DNA from: Corynebacterium pelargi | GTDB taxonomy: Bacteria > Actinomycetota > Actinomycetes > Mycobacteriales > Mycobacteriaceae | Length of the DNA: 64,000 nucleotides | Direction of reading: 5' to 3' | Assembly (NCBI RefSeq): GCF_014635485.1 | Contig: NZ_BMCX01000004.1 | Location: forward strand, 1 to 64,000 | Part shown: positions 7,586 through 15,878 of the stretch, one piece after another | Numbering within the stretch: the stretch's first letter is position 1 | Layout: every line of letters begins with the position of its first letter | The notes under the pieces: generated by a model | What the model saw: only the letters and a program-made list of their open reading frames with translations | The model's database searches: none | What the model was told of the DNA's origin: nothing | Position numbers and translations under genes: made by a program

Positions 7586-9037
7586 GTGAATGATCTGGAG
7601 AAGCCGTGGGCACCCCATGACCTGGTGGGGTGTCGCTATCGCCGTGTGCAGCAGGAGCGTTTTCCTGATCTGCCCCCAACTGAGTCCTCCCTGGCTCGCC
7701 AGGAGCGCGTCCAAGAGGCTCGGGAGGCGGTGATGGCGCTACTGCCCACCGCGCCTGCCAAGGGCGATCCCAAGCGCTTTCTTCGCATCGACGCCCAGGG
7801 GGATTTTTTTGCCACCCTCGAGGCGCTGGCGGCCGGTGCGACGATGGTGACCAACGCCGTGCTCGAAGGCGAAGATCATGACAAATCCTGGCAGGTGCAC
7901 GTGGATGTGCTCGTGCGAAGGGCAGAGCAGCACTATATGCCGGTGATAATTAGCAATCACCGCATCGCCCGCCCTGATCCCAAAAAAGAAGTGCTCACCA
8001 TCCCCACCGCGCGCCTTGGGCTTGGCCAGCCCCGTAGTGTGCATGCGAAGATTCGCCATCACGCGGTGGATTCCTATGCGGTGGCCATGGCTGCGCGCGC
8101 CTTGGAGCGCATGGGCATTGCCTGCCCCGAAGGTGGCCTTATCGGGCAAAACCGTGCCGTGGCCTACATCATCGCCACGAAGAATCTGCAGCAGGGCCTC
8201 GACACCACGCTCCAAGGCCCAACTCCCACCCACGCCCATCGCGTGAAAGAGTGCGCAAGCTGCCGTTTTTGGCCAAAGTGCAAAGCGGAGCTTCAAGCCC
8301 GCGACCATATCTCCCTCGTCCTTCCGGGCGGCCGCTCGAGCATATATCTAGAAGAGGGGATTGAAAGCGTCCAAGAGCTTATCGACGCCAACCTTGGCCT
8401 CCCCAGCCGCCTGGCACAGGCATGGCGCAACCATGAGCCAGTGCTCGTGACTACCGAGAAGCCCCAGCACCCGCGCCGGGACGTGGAAATTGATATTGAT
8501 GTGGAGGCCTACCTCGATCAGGGGGCGTATTTATGGGGCACTTTTGATGGGCACGAGTACCGTCCTTTTGCCACGTGGGGCGAGTTGGGTGGCCGTGAGG
8601 AGGCCGAGAATTTTGCGCGTTTTTGGGATTGGCTCATGCGTCGTAAAGCAGCAGCGAAGGGCTCGTTTGGGGTGTACTGCTATTCGGCGCACGGCGAGAA
8701 TCACTGGTTGAAGTTTTCGGCTCGGCGTTTCCACGGCAAGTATCCGGGTGTGCCGAGTGAGCAGGAGGTGCGGGCGTTTATTGCCTCCGATGAGTGGATC
8801 GATGTGTTTGCTCAGGTGAGATCCCAGTTGGCGGGGCCTTTTGGTTTGGGTTTGAAGGTGGTGGCGCCGGTGGCAGGCTATCACTGGAAAGACGATATTG
8901 ATGGCGAGGCGAGTGTGGATCTGTATCGTCAAGGCGCTCAGGAGACGCTGCTGCGCTATAACGCCGATGATTGCAAAGCCACCGCCGCGGTGCGACGGTG
9001 GCTTGATGCGGGCGCGCCGGGTGCTCCCCGGGCCTAG
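7586..9037 (+). CDS. TM0106-family RecB/Cas4-like putative nuclease
   Basis: A 483-residue protein with two parts. Residues about 1-230 resemble a RecB/Cas4-like PD-(D/E)XK nuclease, with WQVHVDVLVRR as the acidic motif and a cysteine cluster ECASCRFWPKC of the kind that holds an Fe-S cluster. Residues about 290-483 look like an RNase H-fold exonuclease-like domain, with EIDIDVEAYLD and a C-terminal YNADDCKATAAV motif. This is the arrangement of the TM0106 family. Its role in DNA repair or defence is not established. The GTG start at 7586 fits the N terminus. It ends three bases before the convergent copper-protein gene. Confidence 0.82.
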   Translation: MNDLEKPWAPHDLVGCRYRRVQQERFPDLPPTESSLARQERVQEAREAVMALLPTAPAKGDPKRFLRIDAQGDFFATLEALAAGATMVTNAVLEGEDHDKSWQVHVDVLVRRAEQHYMPVIISNHRIARPDPKKEVLTIPTARLGLGQPRSVHAKIRHHAVDSYAVAMAARALERMGIACPEGGLIGQNRAVAYIIATKNLQQGLDTTLQGPTPTHAHRVKECASCRFWPKCKAELQARDHISLVLPGGRSSIYLEEGIESVQELIDANLGLPSRLAQAWRNHEPVLVTTEKPQHPRRDVEIDIDVEAYLDQGAYLWGTFDGHEYRPFATWGELGGREEAENFARFWDWLMRRKAAAKGSFGVYCYSAHGENHWLKFSARRFHGKYPGVPSEQEVRAFIASDEWIDVFAQVRSQLAGPFGLGLKVVAPVAGYHWKDDIDGEASVDLYRQGAQETLLRYNADDCKATAAVRRWLDAGAPGAPRA

Positions 9038-9040
9038 GCG

Positions 9041-11623
9041 CTATTCGACGATGATCTGGCCTTTGGCGCCGCGTTCTGCGTCGATGAACTGGTGATTGAC
9101 CATGGTGTAGGTGCCGGGTTCTGTAAATTCCGCTTCTACAAAACCGCCCTGTGCCGCCAGCAGGTCCAGCGCCTGCGATGCGCCGCCTCCTTCTGCATTG
9201 CGCAGCAGGTAGGCGCCTTCTTTGTAGGAGGTATCGAATTGGGTGCCCACAATATGGAAGCTCAAGGCCTTATTGGGGCCTGCGTTGATCAGCCAGAAGC
9301 GTGCCCTTTCGCCGCGCTTGATCTTGATGGGCTTGGCCAGGTACTGGTTTTCGAGGCCATTAAATACCACCGCGCTTGGAGTATTGGCTGCAAGCAATGC
9401 GGTATCGACGGGGTTTTCCGGAGTGCTTTCAAGGCCATAGACCTCTGATTGCACCAGGAAGTATTCGTGGTCTACGGGGTCGAGATCTGGGGGATCAACG
9501 ATCAAGGCCCCGTACATGCCGGCTGCGAGGTGCAGGCTCATCGGCGCTGTGCCGCAGTGGTAGAGCCAGGCGCCGGCGTGCTCGGCGGTGAAATTATATT
9601 GCAGTGATTCGCCCGGTTCGATGGAGCGCATCACGGGATCTGGTGAGACCATGCCAGCATGAAAATCTACTGAGTGACTCATGGTGCCATTGTTTACCAG
9701 TGTGACTTCGAAGCGATCGCCGACCTTGCCGCGCAGCACCGGCCCCATGAGCTTGCCATTAAAGGTCCAACGCCCGCGGCTTTGTTGCTCACTAATGGGC
9801 ATGGCAATTTCCGAAACATCAAGGGTGACCCTATGCACCTTCTGATCCTTCGCCGGACGCAGGACGGGATCGATGATCAGCTCAGAGTTGAGATCATCTG
9901 GGTTCACCAGGGAGCTTGTCGACGCCTCCTGCTGCCCACCGCCAGCCTTCGGGGCGGCAACAGCGTCACCGCTAGGAACCACGCTTAATTCCATGCCCAT
10001 TTGCCTATGGCCTGCCACCGTGCACCAGCCCTGCATGGCCTCACTAATGGTGCCGACCTCCAAGGTGGCGGACTCGCCCGGTTGGAGTCGCCCGGATTCC
10101 ACGCCATTGGCAAATTTCAGATCATGTGCTTGATCGCCAGTATTGGTGAAATTGACCCTCAAGCTATTGCCCTTGGGCACTTCGAGCACATCGGGCACAA
10201 AGTGCATGCCCGATACTTCTACATTGATTTCGGTGACTTCGCCGGTGGCGTCGACAGCCTGGGGAGCCGCCACGGTACTGTTTTGCCCACCGGCGCCAAG
10301 GCCACCAAAACTGGCCACTGCCAGGGCGAGCACCGCCAAGGCGGCTGTGGCCTGGCCCCAAGCGGGGCGTTGCTTTGCCTCGATGGGTTCGCGCTTCTTG
10401 CGAATCACACCAAGCTGCGCCTTCACCGCCAGGGGAGTCAGCACCGCAAACACGGCCAAGGAGCCTAGGGCCAAGATGGAGGTGGTGACTCGCAACCAGG
10501 AGTGATCGGTGATCAACCAGATGCCAAGGCCTACGTTGAGCAAGGTGGAGCGGAAGATACCGGCGCGGTCATAGACGGCCAAACCTGTGCGCGTGGCTGC
10601 AGGCCCGCCACCAATATTGGAGGGCAAGAGGTAGCTCATCACGCCGATGAGCAACTGTGCGGCAAAGCCGATCACCAGGGCCATCGTGGGCAAATTAAGC
10701 TCCGAGAAGCTTGGAGCCCTAAGGCAGCGCACCGATAGCACCAGGAGGGAACCGATCAGCCACAGTGGCGCCATGGCCACCGAGATGCTGGAGAAGGTGA
10801 CGCGATCGCGAGGATCGGCCAGCACCTTGCGCACCATGCCGAACCAATCCCAGGCGGCGATGAGCACGCCGCACAGGTACGTCATTAAGCCGATGGCGGC
10901 GAAAGGGCCTGCGCCCAGGAGCCCACCAATGACGGTGTCCACCACGCCGATGGTCATCAAGGTGAGCACCAGCTTGGGGCGCTCCCCACCAGATTGGGTG
11001 CGCCAGATGGTGGGGAATAACAACATGAGCGTGCCGATGGCGGCAAAGCCGGTAAAGCCCAAAAGATTCACCGTGAGGTGGGCGAATTTCAGCTCCTCTT
11101 TCCAGCCCACATCCGCTGCCATCAACGCGCCAAACAGGGCGCCAAACGGCAGGAATGATGCCGAGCCGATATAGGCAAGCACACAAGGGGCAAAGCGTTG
11201 CGTGCGATCGGCGCGCAGATATTGCTGCCCTAGGAACCAGGCGTGATACGCCAAGGAAAGCCCAATGACGGTGGCACCAATGCAGGTGAGAATCCAGTGC
11301 CCCGGTATTGCCGTGAATACCTGGCCGATGAGGGTAATGACGATGCCGGCGTTGAGCACCCTGAAGCGCAGGATTTGAAGCGGACGGGTGGCGTCGTCAA
11401 GCTGCTGGTGCAAAAACTTTTCGGTGAAGTGCTGCGACCACAACATGATGGAATTGCTCAGCGCGCCGAGCGTGAACATGTGGATCAGAAGCCAGCGATA
11501 GTTCGGGATAGCCCAATGCACCAGGCTTATCAGCACGAGTGCGATCAACCATATCGTTACGGGTTTGGAGGCTTTGCGGTGCCACGCAGCCCGGGAGAAA
11601 CGTCCGGAAGTTTGATCGCTCAT
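9041..11623 (-). CDS. membrane-anchored NirK-type multicopper protein
   Basis: An 860-residue fusion. Residues about 20-440 hold ten or more membrane helices with conserved His (HMFTLGALSNSIMLWSQHF), resembling NnrS-type heme-copper membrane proteins. Residues about 455-550 form a cupredoxin domain (SGMHFVPDVLEV). Residues about 590-860 match copper nitrite reductase: SHSVDFHAGM, YHCGTAPMSLHLAAGM and LSFHIVGT supply ligands for both type 1 (His, Cys, His, Met) and type 2 (three His) copper. Reduction of nitrite to nitric oxide outside the membrane is therefore likely, though a general multicopper oxidase cannot be excluded. It starts 33 bases after the MFS gene stop, so cotranscription is possible. 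Confidence 0.88.
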   Translation of the reverse strand: MSDQTSGRFSRAAWHRKASKPVTIWLIALVLISLVHWAIPNYRWLLIHMFTLGALSNSIMLWSQHFTEKFLHQQLDDATRPLQILRFRVLNAGIVITLIGQVFTAIPGHWILTCIGATVIGLSLAYHAWFLGQQYLRADRTQRFAPCVLAYIGSASFLPFGALFGALMAADVGWKEELKFAHLTVNLLGFTGFAAIGTLMLLFPTIWRTQSGGERPKLVLTLMTIGVVDTVIGGLLGAGPFAAIGLMTYLCGVLIAAWDWFGMVRKVLADPRDRVTFSSISVAMAPLWLIGSLLVLSVRCLRAPSFSELNLPTMALVIGFAAQLLIGVMSYLLPSNIGGGPAATRTGLAVYDRAGIFRSTLLNVGLGIWLITDHSWLRVTTSILALGSLAVFAVLTPLAVKAQLGVIRKKREPIEAKQRPAWGQATAALAVLALAVASFGGLGAGGQNSTVAAPQAVDATGEVTEINVEVSGMHFVPDVLEVPKGNSLRVNFTNTGDQAHDLKFANGVESGRLQPGESATLEVGTISEAMQGWCTVAGHRQMGMELSVVPSGDAVAAPKAGGGQQEASTSSLVNPDDLNSELIIDPVLRPAKDQKVHRVTLDVSEIAMPISEQQSRGRWTFNGKLMGPVLRGKVGDRFEVTLVNNGTMSHSVDFHAGMVSPDPVMRSIEPGESLQYNFTAEHAGAWLYHCGTAPMSLHLAAGMYGALIVDPPDLDPVDHEYFLVQSEVYGLESTPENPVDTALLAANTPSAVVFNGLENQYLAKPIKIKRGERARFWLINAGPNKALSFHIVGTQFDTSYKEGAYLLRNAEGGGASQALDLLAAQGGFVEAEFTEPGTYTMVNHQFIDAERGAKGQIIVE

Positions 11624-11656
11624 AACCTTAAAGATTAAACCCCGGGTTTTTCCGGA

Positions 11657-12844
11657 TCAACTAGCTTTGTGACGCAAGAGCAGCGAAGCAGCCACCAGTA
11701 ATGCAGGCCACACCATGATCGCGGCGATGAAACCCACCCACGACAACGAGGCAAAAAGATAACCCGATAACCAACCCAACACCGAGGAGCCAACGTAATA
11801 ACTCAGCAAATACATGCTCGCCCCCTCAGCGCGGTGATGCGTAGCAATGCGCCCCACCCAACTCGATGCCGTGGAATGCACGAAGAAAAACGCCGCCGTG
11901 AAAACAAGCATCCCGAACAACGTGAGCCACAAATGCGCCGGCATCGAAAGCAGAAGACCCAACACCATCGCCACCGCGCCATAGGTGAGCGCCGGGCCAC
12001 GGCCGACGCGCTGCATCCACGCACCCGCACGAGCCGAACTCCAAGACCCAGCCAAATAGAGCAAAAACACCAGACCAACCAAGGCCTCGGAAAGCCCGAA
12101 GGTGTGAATCATGCGGAAACCGACGTAGTTATACAGCGACACGAACACGCCCAGGCCCGCGAAACCGAAGAAGAACAACAGCGCCAACTCCGGGCGACGC
12201 CAATGGCCGACCATCGCAGCGATCTCCTCGCGAAGGTGCAAAGCCCGAGGATGAAAACGACGCTGATAGGGCAATAGCCACGCCATTAACACGGCCATCA
12301 CAAAGGCCAATACCGTCGCAGCAAACAAAGCCCAGCGCCACGAGGTGACCTCAAGCAACAAGGCGGGAATCATGCGGCCCAAAAGCCCACCCAAGGCATT
12401 GCCAGAAATATAAATGCCCATCGCCCGCGGCTGATCCACCCCGGCGATCTCCTCGCTCAACCACGTCATCGCCACCGCAGGCACACCAGCAATGAACACC
12501 CCCTGCAGCCCGCGCAAGGCCACCAAAGTAGGTGCGTTTTGCGCCAAAGGCAGCGCCAAGCCCACCAACGTGGCCAACAGCGCAGAAATAATCAGCACCT
12601 TTCCGCGGCCAAAACGCTCAGAAAGAATCGATGCCGGCACAATGCACAACGCCAAAGCGCCCGTCGGTGCCGAAATGGTCAAAGCCGCCGTCGTCGGGCT
12701 CACGTCCAAGGCATGGGTCAAGGTCGGCAACATCGCCTGCGTGCAATACAGCGCATTGAACGTGGCCAAACCCGCCGCGAGGAGGGCGATGACGGCGCGG
12801 CGGTAGTCGGCGGTGCCTCTGCGGAGGCCTGAAGTATCGGACAT
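11657..12844 (-). CDS. MFS transporter
   Basis: About 395 residues with twelve predicted membrane helices. Major facilitator features include SERFGRGKVLI at the helix 2-3 loop. The N-terminal ALYCTQAMLPTL and similarity to YnfM/aromatic-type permeases suggest a drug or metabolite exporter, but the substrate cannot be read. An open frame continues upstream; the ATG at 12844 follows a Shine-Dalgarno GAAGGGGG that is part of a perfect palindrome (12852-12881). That hairpin may lower translation and may also terminate the upstream sod transcript. It shares direction with the copper-protein gene downstream. Confidence 0.85.
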   Translation of the reverse strand: MSDTSGLRRGTADYRRAVIALLAAGLATFNALYCTQAMLPTLTHALDVSPTTAALTISAPTGALALCIVPASILSERFGRGKVLIISALLATLVGLALPLAQNAPTLVALRGLQGVFIAGVPAVAMTWLSEEIAGVDQPRAMGIYISGNALGGLLGRMIPALLLEVTSWRWALFAATVLAFVMAVLMAWLLPYQRRFHPRALHLREEIAAMVGHWRRPELALLFFFGFAGLGVFVSLYNYVGFRMIHTFGLSEALVGLVFLLYLAGSWSSARAGAWMQRVGRGPALTYGAVAMVLGLLLSMPAHLWLTLFGMLVFTAAFFFVHSTASSWVGRIATHHRAEGASMYLLSYYVGSSVLGWLSGYLFASLSWVGFIAAIMVWPALLVAASLLLRHKAS

Positions 12845-12851
12845 AGCAAAA

Positions 12852-12881
12852 CCCCCTTCTAGATATATATCTAGAAGGGGG
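12852..12881. promoter_or_regulatory. perfect 30-bp palindrome over the MFS ribosome binding site
   Basis: Arms CCCCCTTCTAGATAT and its exact complement join without a spacer, so all 30 positions pair. On the minus strand the 3' arm ends GAAGGGGG followed by TTTTGCT and then the ATG of the MFS gene. It is thus both an intrinsic-terminator-like element for sodA (stem plus T4) and a sequestered Shine-Dalgarno for the next gene. Confidence 0.75.
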
Positions 12882-12890
12882 AAAGTGGGC

Positions 12891-13493
12891 CTACTTTGCG
12901 GCAGCCTCGTAGCGAGCCTGCACGTCGTCCCAGTTGAAGACGTTCCAAACGGCCTCAACGTAATCGGCCTTCACGTTCTTGTACTGCAGGTAGAAGGCGT
13001 GCTCCCACATGTCGAGCATGAGCAGCGGGGTGAGGTTTGCAGAGATGTTGCCCTGCTGGTCGGTGAGCTGCTCGACAACGAGGCGGCCGCCGATGTGGTC
13101 GTAACCGAGGATTGCCCAGCCGGAGCCCTGGAGGCCGAGGGCTGCTGCGGAGAAGTGCTTCTTAAAGGCTTCGAAGGAGCCGAACTCTTCCTTGATGGCC
13201 TCTGCCAGTGCGCCGGTGGGCTCGCCGCCACCGTTGGGGGAGAGGTTCTTCCAGAAGATGGAGTGGTTGGTGTGGCCGCCGAGGTTGAAGGCGAGATCCT
13301 TGGACAGGGCGGTCACGGCGTCGCCGATGGTGCCGTTTTCGCGGGCCTCGGCCAGGCGCTCAAGAGCCTTGTTGGCACCGTTGACGTAATTCTGGTGGTG
13401 CTTGGAGTGGTGAAGCTCCATGATCTCTGCGGAGATGTGGGGCTCGAGAGCGTCGTAAGCGTAATCAAGTTCTGGAAGTTCGTACTTAGCCAT
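12891..13493 (-). CDS. sodA: superoxide dismutase (Mn/Fe family)
   Basis: A 200-residue cytoplasmic superoxide dismutase that converts superoxide to oxygen and peroxide. Metal ligands are seen as His in [13 protein letters not shown], His in [11 protein letters not shown], and Asp and His in the family signature [11 protein letters not shown]. Length and the start [18 protein letters not shown] are typical. Whether the metal is Mn or Fe is not certain from sequence; corynebacterial homologues are mostly Mn enzymes. The ATG at 13493 is followed downstream by a palindromic terminator-like element. The msrA gene diverges on the other side, so two oxidative-stress genes share one intergenic region. 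Confidence 0.95.
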   Translation of the reverse strand: MAKYELPELDYAYDALEPHISAEIMELHHSKHHQNYVNGANKALERLAEARENGTIGDAVTALSKDLAFNLGGHTNHSIFWKNLSPNGGGEPTGALAEAIKEEFGSFEAFKKHFSAAALGLQGSGWAILGYDHIGGRLVVEQLTDQQGNISANLTPLLMLDMWEHAFYLQYKNVKADYVEAVWNVFNWDDVQARYEAAAK

Positions 13494-13636
13494 GGTGGTT
13501 TCAGTTTCCTTTCGTATTTACTAATGTGCGCCACGTAAATTGGCGACGTGTCCCCCATCATAGGAGATTCCTGGGAATATTCAAGGGGATAATCCGTTAT
13601 CGTTATCGACTCGCAAATTCTAGGAGGCTGCTTTTC

Positions 13637-14296
13637 ATGGGATGGCTATTTGCACGAGAACCCGAATTAGTCGACGCCGATCGAGCACTCAAAGGTGGGC
13701 GCCACCCCGTGTTGGAGCATCCGCGCCCGCACGCGGTACTGGGCACCTCGCTTGTCGGGCCTTGGGAGGAGGGACTGCGCGAACTCTATGTGGGCCTGGG
13801 GTGTTTTTGGGGCGCTGAGAAGCTGTTTTGGCAAATGGATGGGGTGCACGTGACGTCGGTTGGCTATGCCGGAGGCATCACCGAAAATCCCACCTATAGG
13901 GAGGTCTGTTCGGGGCGCACGAACCACACGGAAATTGTGCACATTGTGTATGACCCAAAGCAGGTGCGTTTTGAGCAGCTCGTGGCCGCCGCGCTAGAAG
14001 CGCACGATCCCACGCAGGGGTATCGCCAGGGCAACGATGTGGGTACGCAGTATCGTTCGGCCATTTATACCCAGGATGCGCAGGAGGCTGAGCGGGCGGC
14101 TGCGATGGTTGAGGCCTATGGCAAGCGCCTAGAGCAGGAGGGCTATCCGCGCATCACCACCGAGGTCAAACCCCTAGCGGATACTCCGGCGGGCAGGTAC
14201 TTCCTTGCAGAGGACGAGCATCAGCAGTACCTACACAAGAACCCATACGGGTACTGCCCGCATCACTCAACGGGTGTGGCGTGTGGCGTGGAGTAA
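13637..14296 (+). CDS. msrA: peptide methionine sulfoxide reductase MsrA
   Basis: A 219-residue enzyme that reduces methionine-S-sulfoxide in oxidised proteins. The catalytic motif GCFWGAEK lies near residue 55, followed by GYAGG and the GNDVGTQYRSAIY signature. Recycling cysteines are in the C-terminal [11 protein letters not shown]. The ATG at 13637 follows a strong AGGAGG site. The last 135 bases before GTGGAGTAA are repeated almost exactly at 24130-24264 on the far side of the CRISPR-Cas island. The C-terminal tail here is GVE, while the other copy continues PDIAQDG, so the tail of this gene was probably replaced when the island arrived. The protein looks complete and active. Confidence 0.95.
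   Translation: MGWLFAREPELVDADRALKGGRHPVLEHPRPHAVLGTSLVGPWEEGLRELYVGLGCFWGAEKLFWQMDGVHVTSVGYAGGITENPTYREVCSGRTNHTEIVHIVYDPKQVRFEQLVAAALEAHDPTQGYRQGNDVGTQYRSAIYTQDAQEAERAAAMVEAYGKRLEQEGYPRITTEVKPLADTPAGRYFLAEDEHQQYLHKNPYGYCPHHSTGVACGVE
14153..14287 (+). repeat. left copy of the msrA 3'-end direct repeat
   Basis: 135 bp of msrA, from ATCACCACCGAGG to GTGTGGC, that recur at 24130-24264 in direct orientation. Only two mismatches are seen (14179 G versus 24156 C; 14233 A versus 24210 G). The copies are 9,977 bp apart and enclose exactly the CRISPR-Cas region. Confidence 0.95.
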
Positions 14297-14671
14297 CTGG
14301 CAACTCTGGGGATGGAAAACGGGGAAGTATAAAGAGGGTGCAGCGCGGAGATGGTGATGGTGGAGTTGTTACTCACACTGCGACTCAGCCTGAATGAAGG
14401 TCCGCGCTGCACTGTTGCACCAGCGTAGCGGAGGGCTACGCCCTTTCCGAATAGGATGCGAGGAGCAACGTTGGCATACACACGTCTACTGAGTAGAAGT
14501 GTGAGTTTGAGAGAGGTAGTAAATGTTGCCGGATATATGTAGGGTCAGTGTTAACAGCCTTCCTGTTCGGTCTATCGCCCGTTATCGCCCTTCATTTCAG
14601 CATCAGGGGGCAGATCACCCCCGTTTTGTTGCTGAACGTTTGTTCGCATTACTCCTTTAGAAAGGATCGCC
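14297..14671 (+). promoter_or_regulatory. structured region upstream of the cas operon
   Basis: This 375-bp gap holds no convincing gene. It contains a 12-bp inverted repeat, GTGCAGCGCGGA at 14338-14349 with its complement at 14401-14412; a 7-bp stem-loop GCGTAGC / GCTACGC at 14423-14441; and a hairpin CACACGTCTACT / AGTAGAAGTGTG at 14479-14503. The Shine-Dalgarno of csb1 (GAAAGGA) sits at 14658-14664. Operator sites or a small RNA are possible. No confident -35/-10 pair is assigned. Confidence 0.5.
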
Positions 14672-15877
14672 ATGATCTCCTACGACGATTTGTTGAAAGC
14701 CTGTCGGCGCGGCGGTGCAAGCACCCTCACCTCGGTCACCGAGCTCCAGCCTGCGGCTGGACCCCACGCTTCGGTGGCGCCAGCCAAGTTTGTAGCCGGC
14801 AACACTTCCACCTTTGCTTTCGAAGAACGCTTCGTTGATGGCAAAGCTGCCGGGGTAGTTGTCATTGACAGCAAACAAAGCCAGATCAACCGCGCGGAGT
14901 CCGCCCTCGCCCAGTCGATCAGGGATGGTGAAGCGGTAGTGAGTCGTGTGCCACGATTGGTTGTTAGCTACGAGGCGAAGAAAGAGCTGATGGATCTTGA
15001 ACTGCCACACCGTGCATTCGATGGCCATATCCGGGCTGCCAACCTCGATGGCACGCCGGTCACACAGACTGAGGAATTCCAAGCGTTGCGCAATTCCACT
15101 CCCGGCAATGCGCGGCCACTTCTGGAGGCTTCGCCCTTCAGTCTCGTCGGCGGTGTGTGGGACTCCACCCGCAGAGAGGATCAGGTTCGTTTCCGCAGCG
15201 TGATGGTCGGTGAGATCATTGGTGTACTCGGCAACCAGGAAACTCCGGCCAGTGATCGCGCTTCGCGGCGCGGAGGTGCCCGAGTTGATCCGGTGGCGCT
15301 CAGTGTGCAGCTGACGGGCCCCGAGTTGCAGGGAATCCTCGATGCGCAACGCGACGAGCTCAGCCCTGGAAGCATTGAAACGGTTGAAAAGAAGATCAAG
15401 AAGCTTAAGAAGGGGGAAAGGGCTTCAGCTTCTAACCTAGGCCTCGGTGCCATTCCGCCACAGTTGGATGCACTCGGTGGGGTGTCTTGCTCCAGGATTC
15501 TTCGATCCTGGGTCCTGAGCTTCGCTGCACTGCGCCAGATCCGATTTGGTGCCGGTACCGAAGGTGATGCTGCCTGCCGCGCCTTGCTTGCCGCGCTCGC
15601 GATAGCGGCAATTGCCCGTTCGGAAGAGGAACTCAACCTCCGCGCCAATTGTGATCTTCGAGAATCGGGCGAACCGGTGGTTACCCTGGATGAACGATTC
15701 GGCAAGGAACGCACTCTGGATCCGTTCAGCGTCGAAGCCGCAGATGAATTGTTGGAACAAGCGATTCTGAACGCGCGCGAAAAGGCGGGAGTGGAATGGA
15801 ATGGCCAGGAGCTCCGTTTTGTGGGCAATCCCGCCATCATCCACGGTGCCGTCGATGCAGAGGAAGCGGAGTCATAG
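14672..15877 (+). CDS. csb1: Csb1 (Cas7 subunit), type I-U/I-G
   Basis: A 401-residue protein of the Csb1/GSU0053 family, the Cas7-like RAMP that forms the backbone of the type I-U (I-G) Cascade complex along the crRNA. Recognition rests on features such as NTSTFAFEERFVDGKAAGVVVIDSKQSQINR, read here in part, the GNARPLLEASPFSLVGGVWDS block, and the C-terminal NPAIIHGAVDAEEAES. It is the first gene of the cas operon, with a GAAAGGA ribosome binding site 7 bases before ATG. The stop codon is one base away from the csb2 start. Nothing looks broken. Assignment depends on family recognition and on the unmistakable neighbourhood. Confidence 0.87.
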   Translation: MISYDDLLKACRRGGASTLTSVTELQPAAGPHASVAPAKFVAGNTSTFAFEERFVDGKAAGVVVIDSKQSQINRAESALAQSIRDGEAVVSRVPRLVVSYEAKKELMDLELPHRAFDGHIRAANLDGTPVTQTEEFQALRNSTPGNARPLLEASPFSLVGGVWDSTRREDQVRFRSVMVGEIIGVLGNQETPASDRASRRGGARVDPVALSVQLTGPELQGILDAQRDELSPGSIETVEKKIKKLKKGERASASNLGLGAIPPQLDALGGVSCSRILRSWVLSFAALRQIRFGAGTEGDAACRALLAALAIAAIARSEEELNLRANCDLRESGEPVVTLDERFGKERTLDPFSVEAADELLEQAILNAREKAGVEWNGQELRFVGNPAIIHGAVDAEEAES

Positions 15878-15878
15878 G

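Noticed and set aside
14263..14481. 72-residue minus-strand frame between msrA and csb1
   Set aside because: It overlaps the msrA end, has no known motif and spans the inverted repeats; probably chance.
14297..14671. tracrRNA or anti-repeat upstream of the cas operon
   Set aside because: The hairpins do not resemble the 36-bp repeat, and type I systems with a Cas6-like subunit do not need one.
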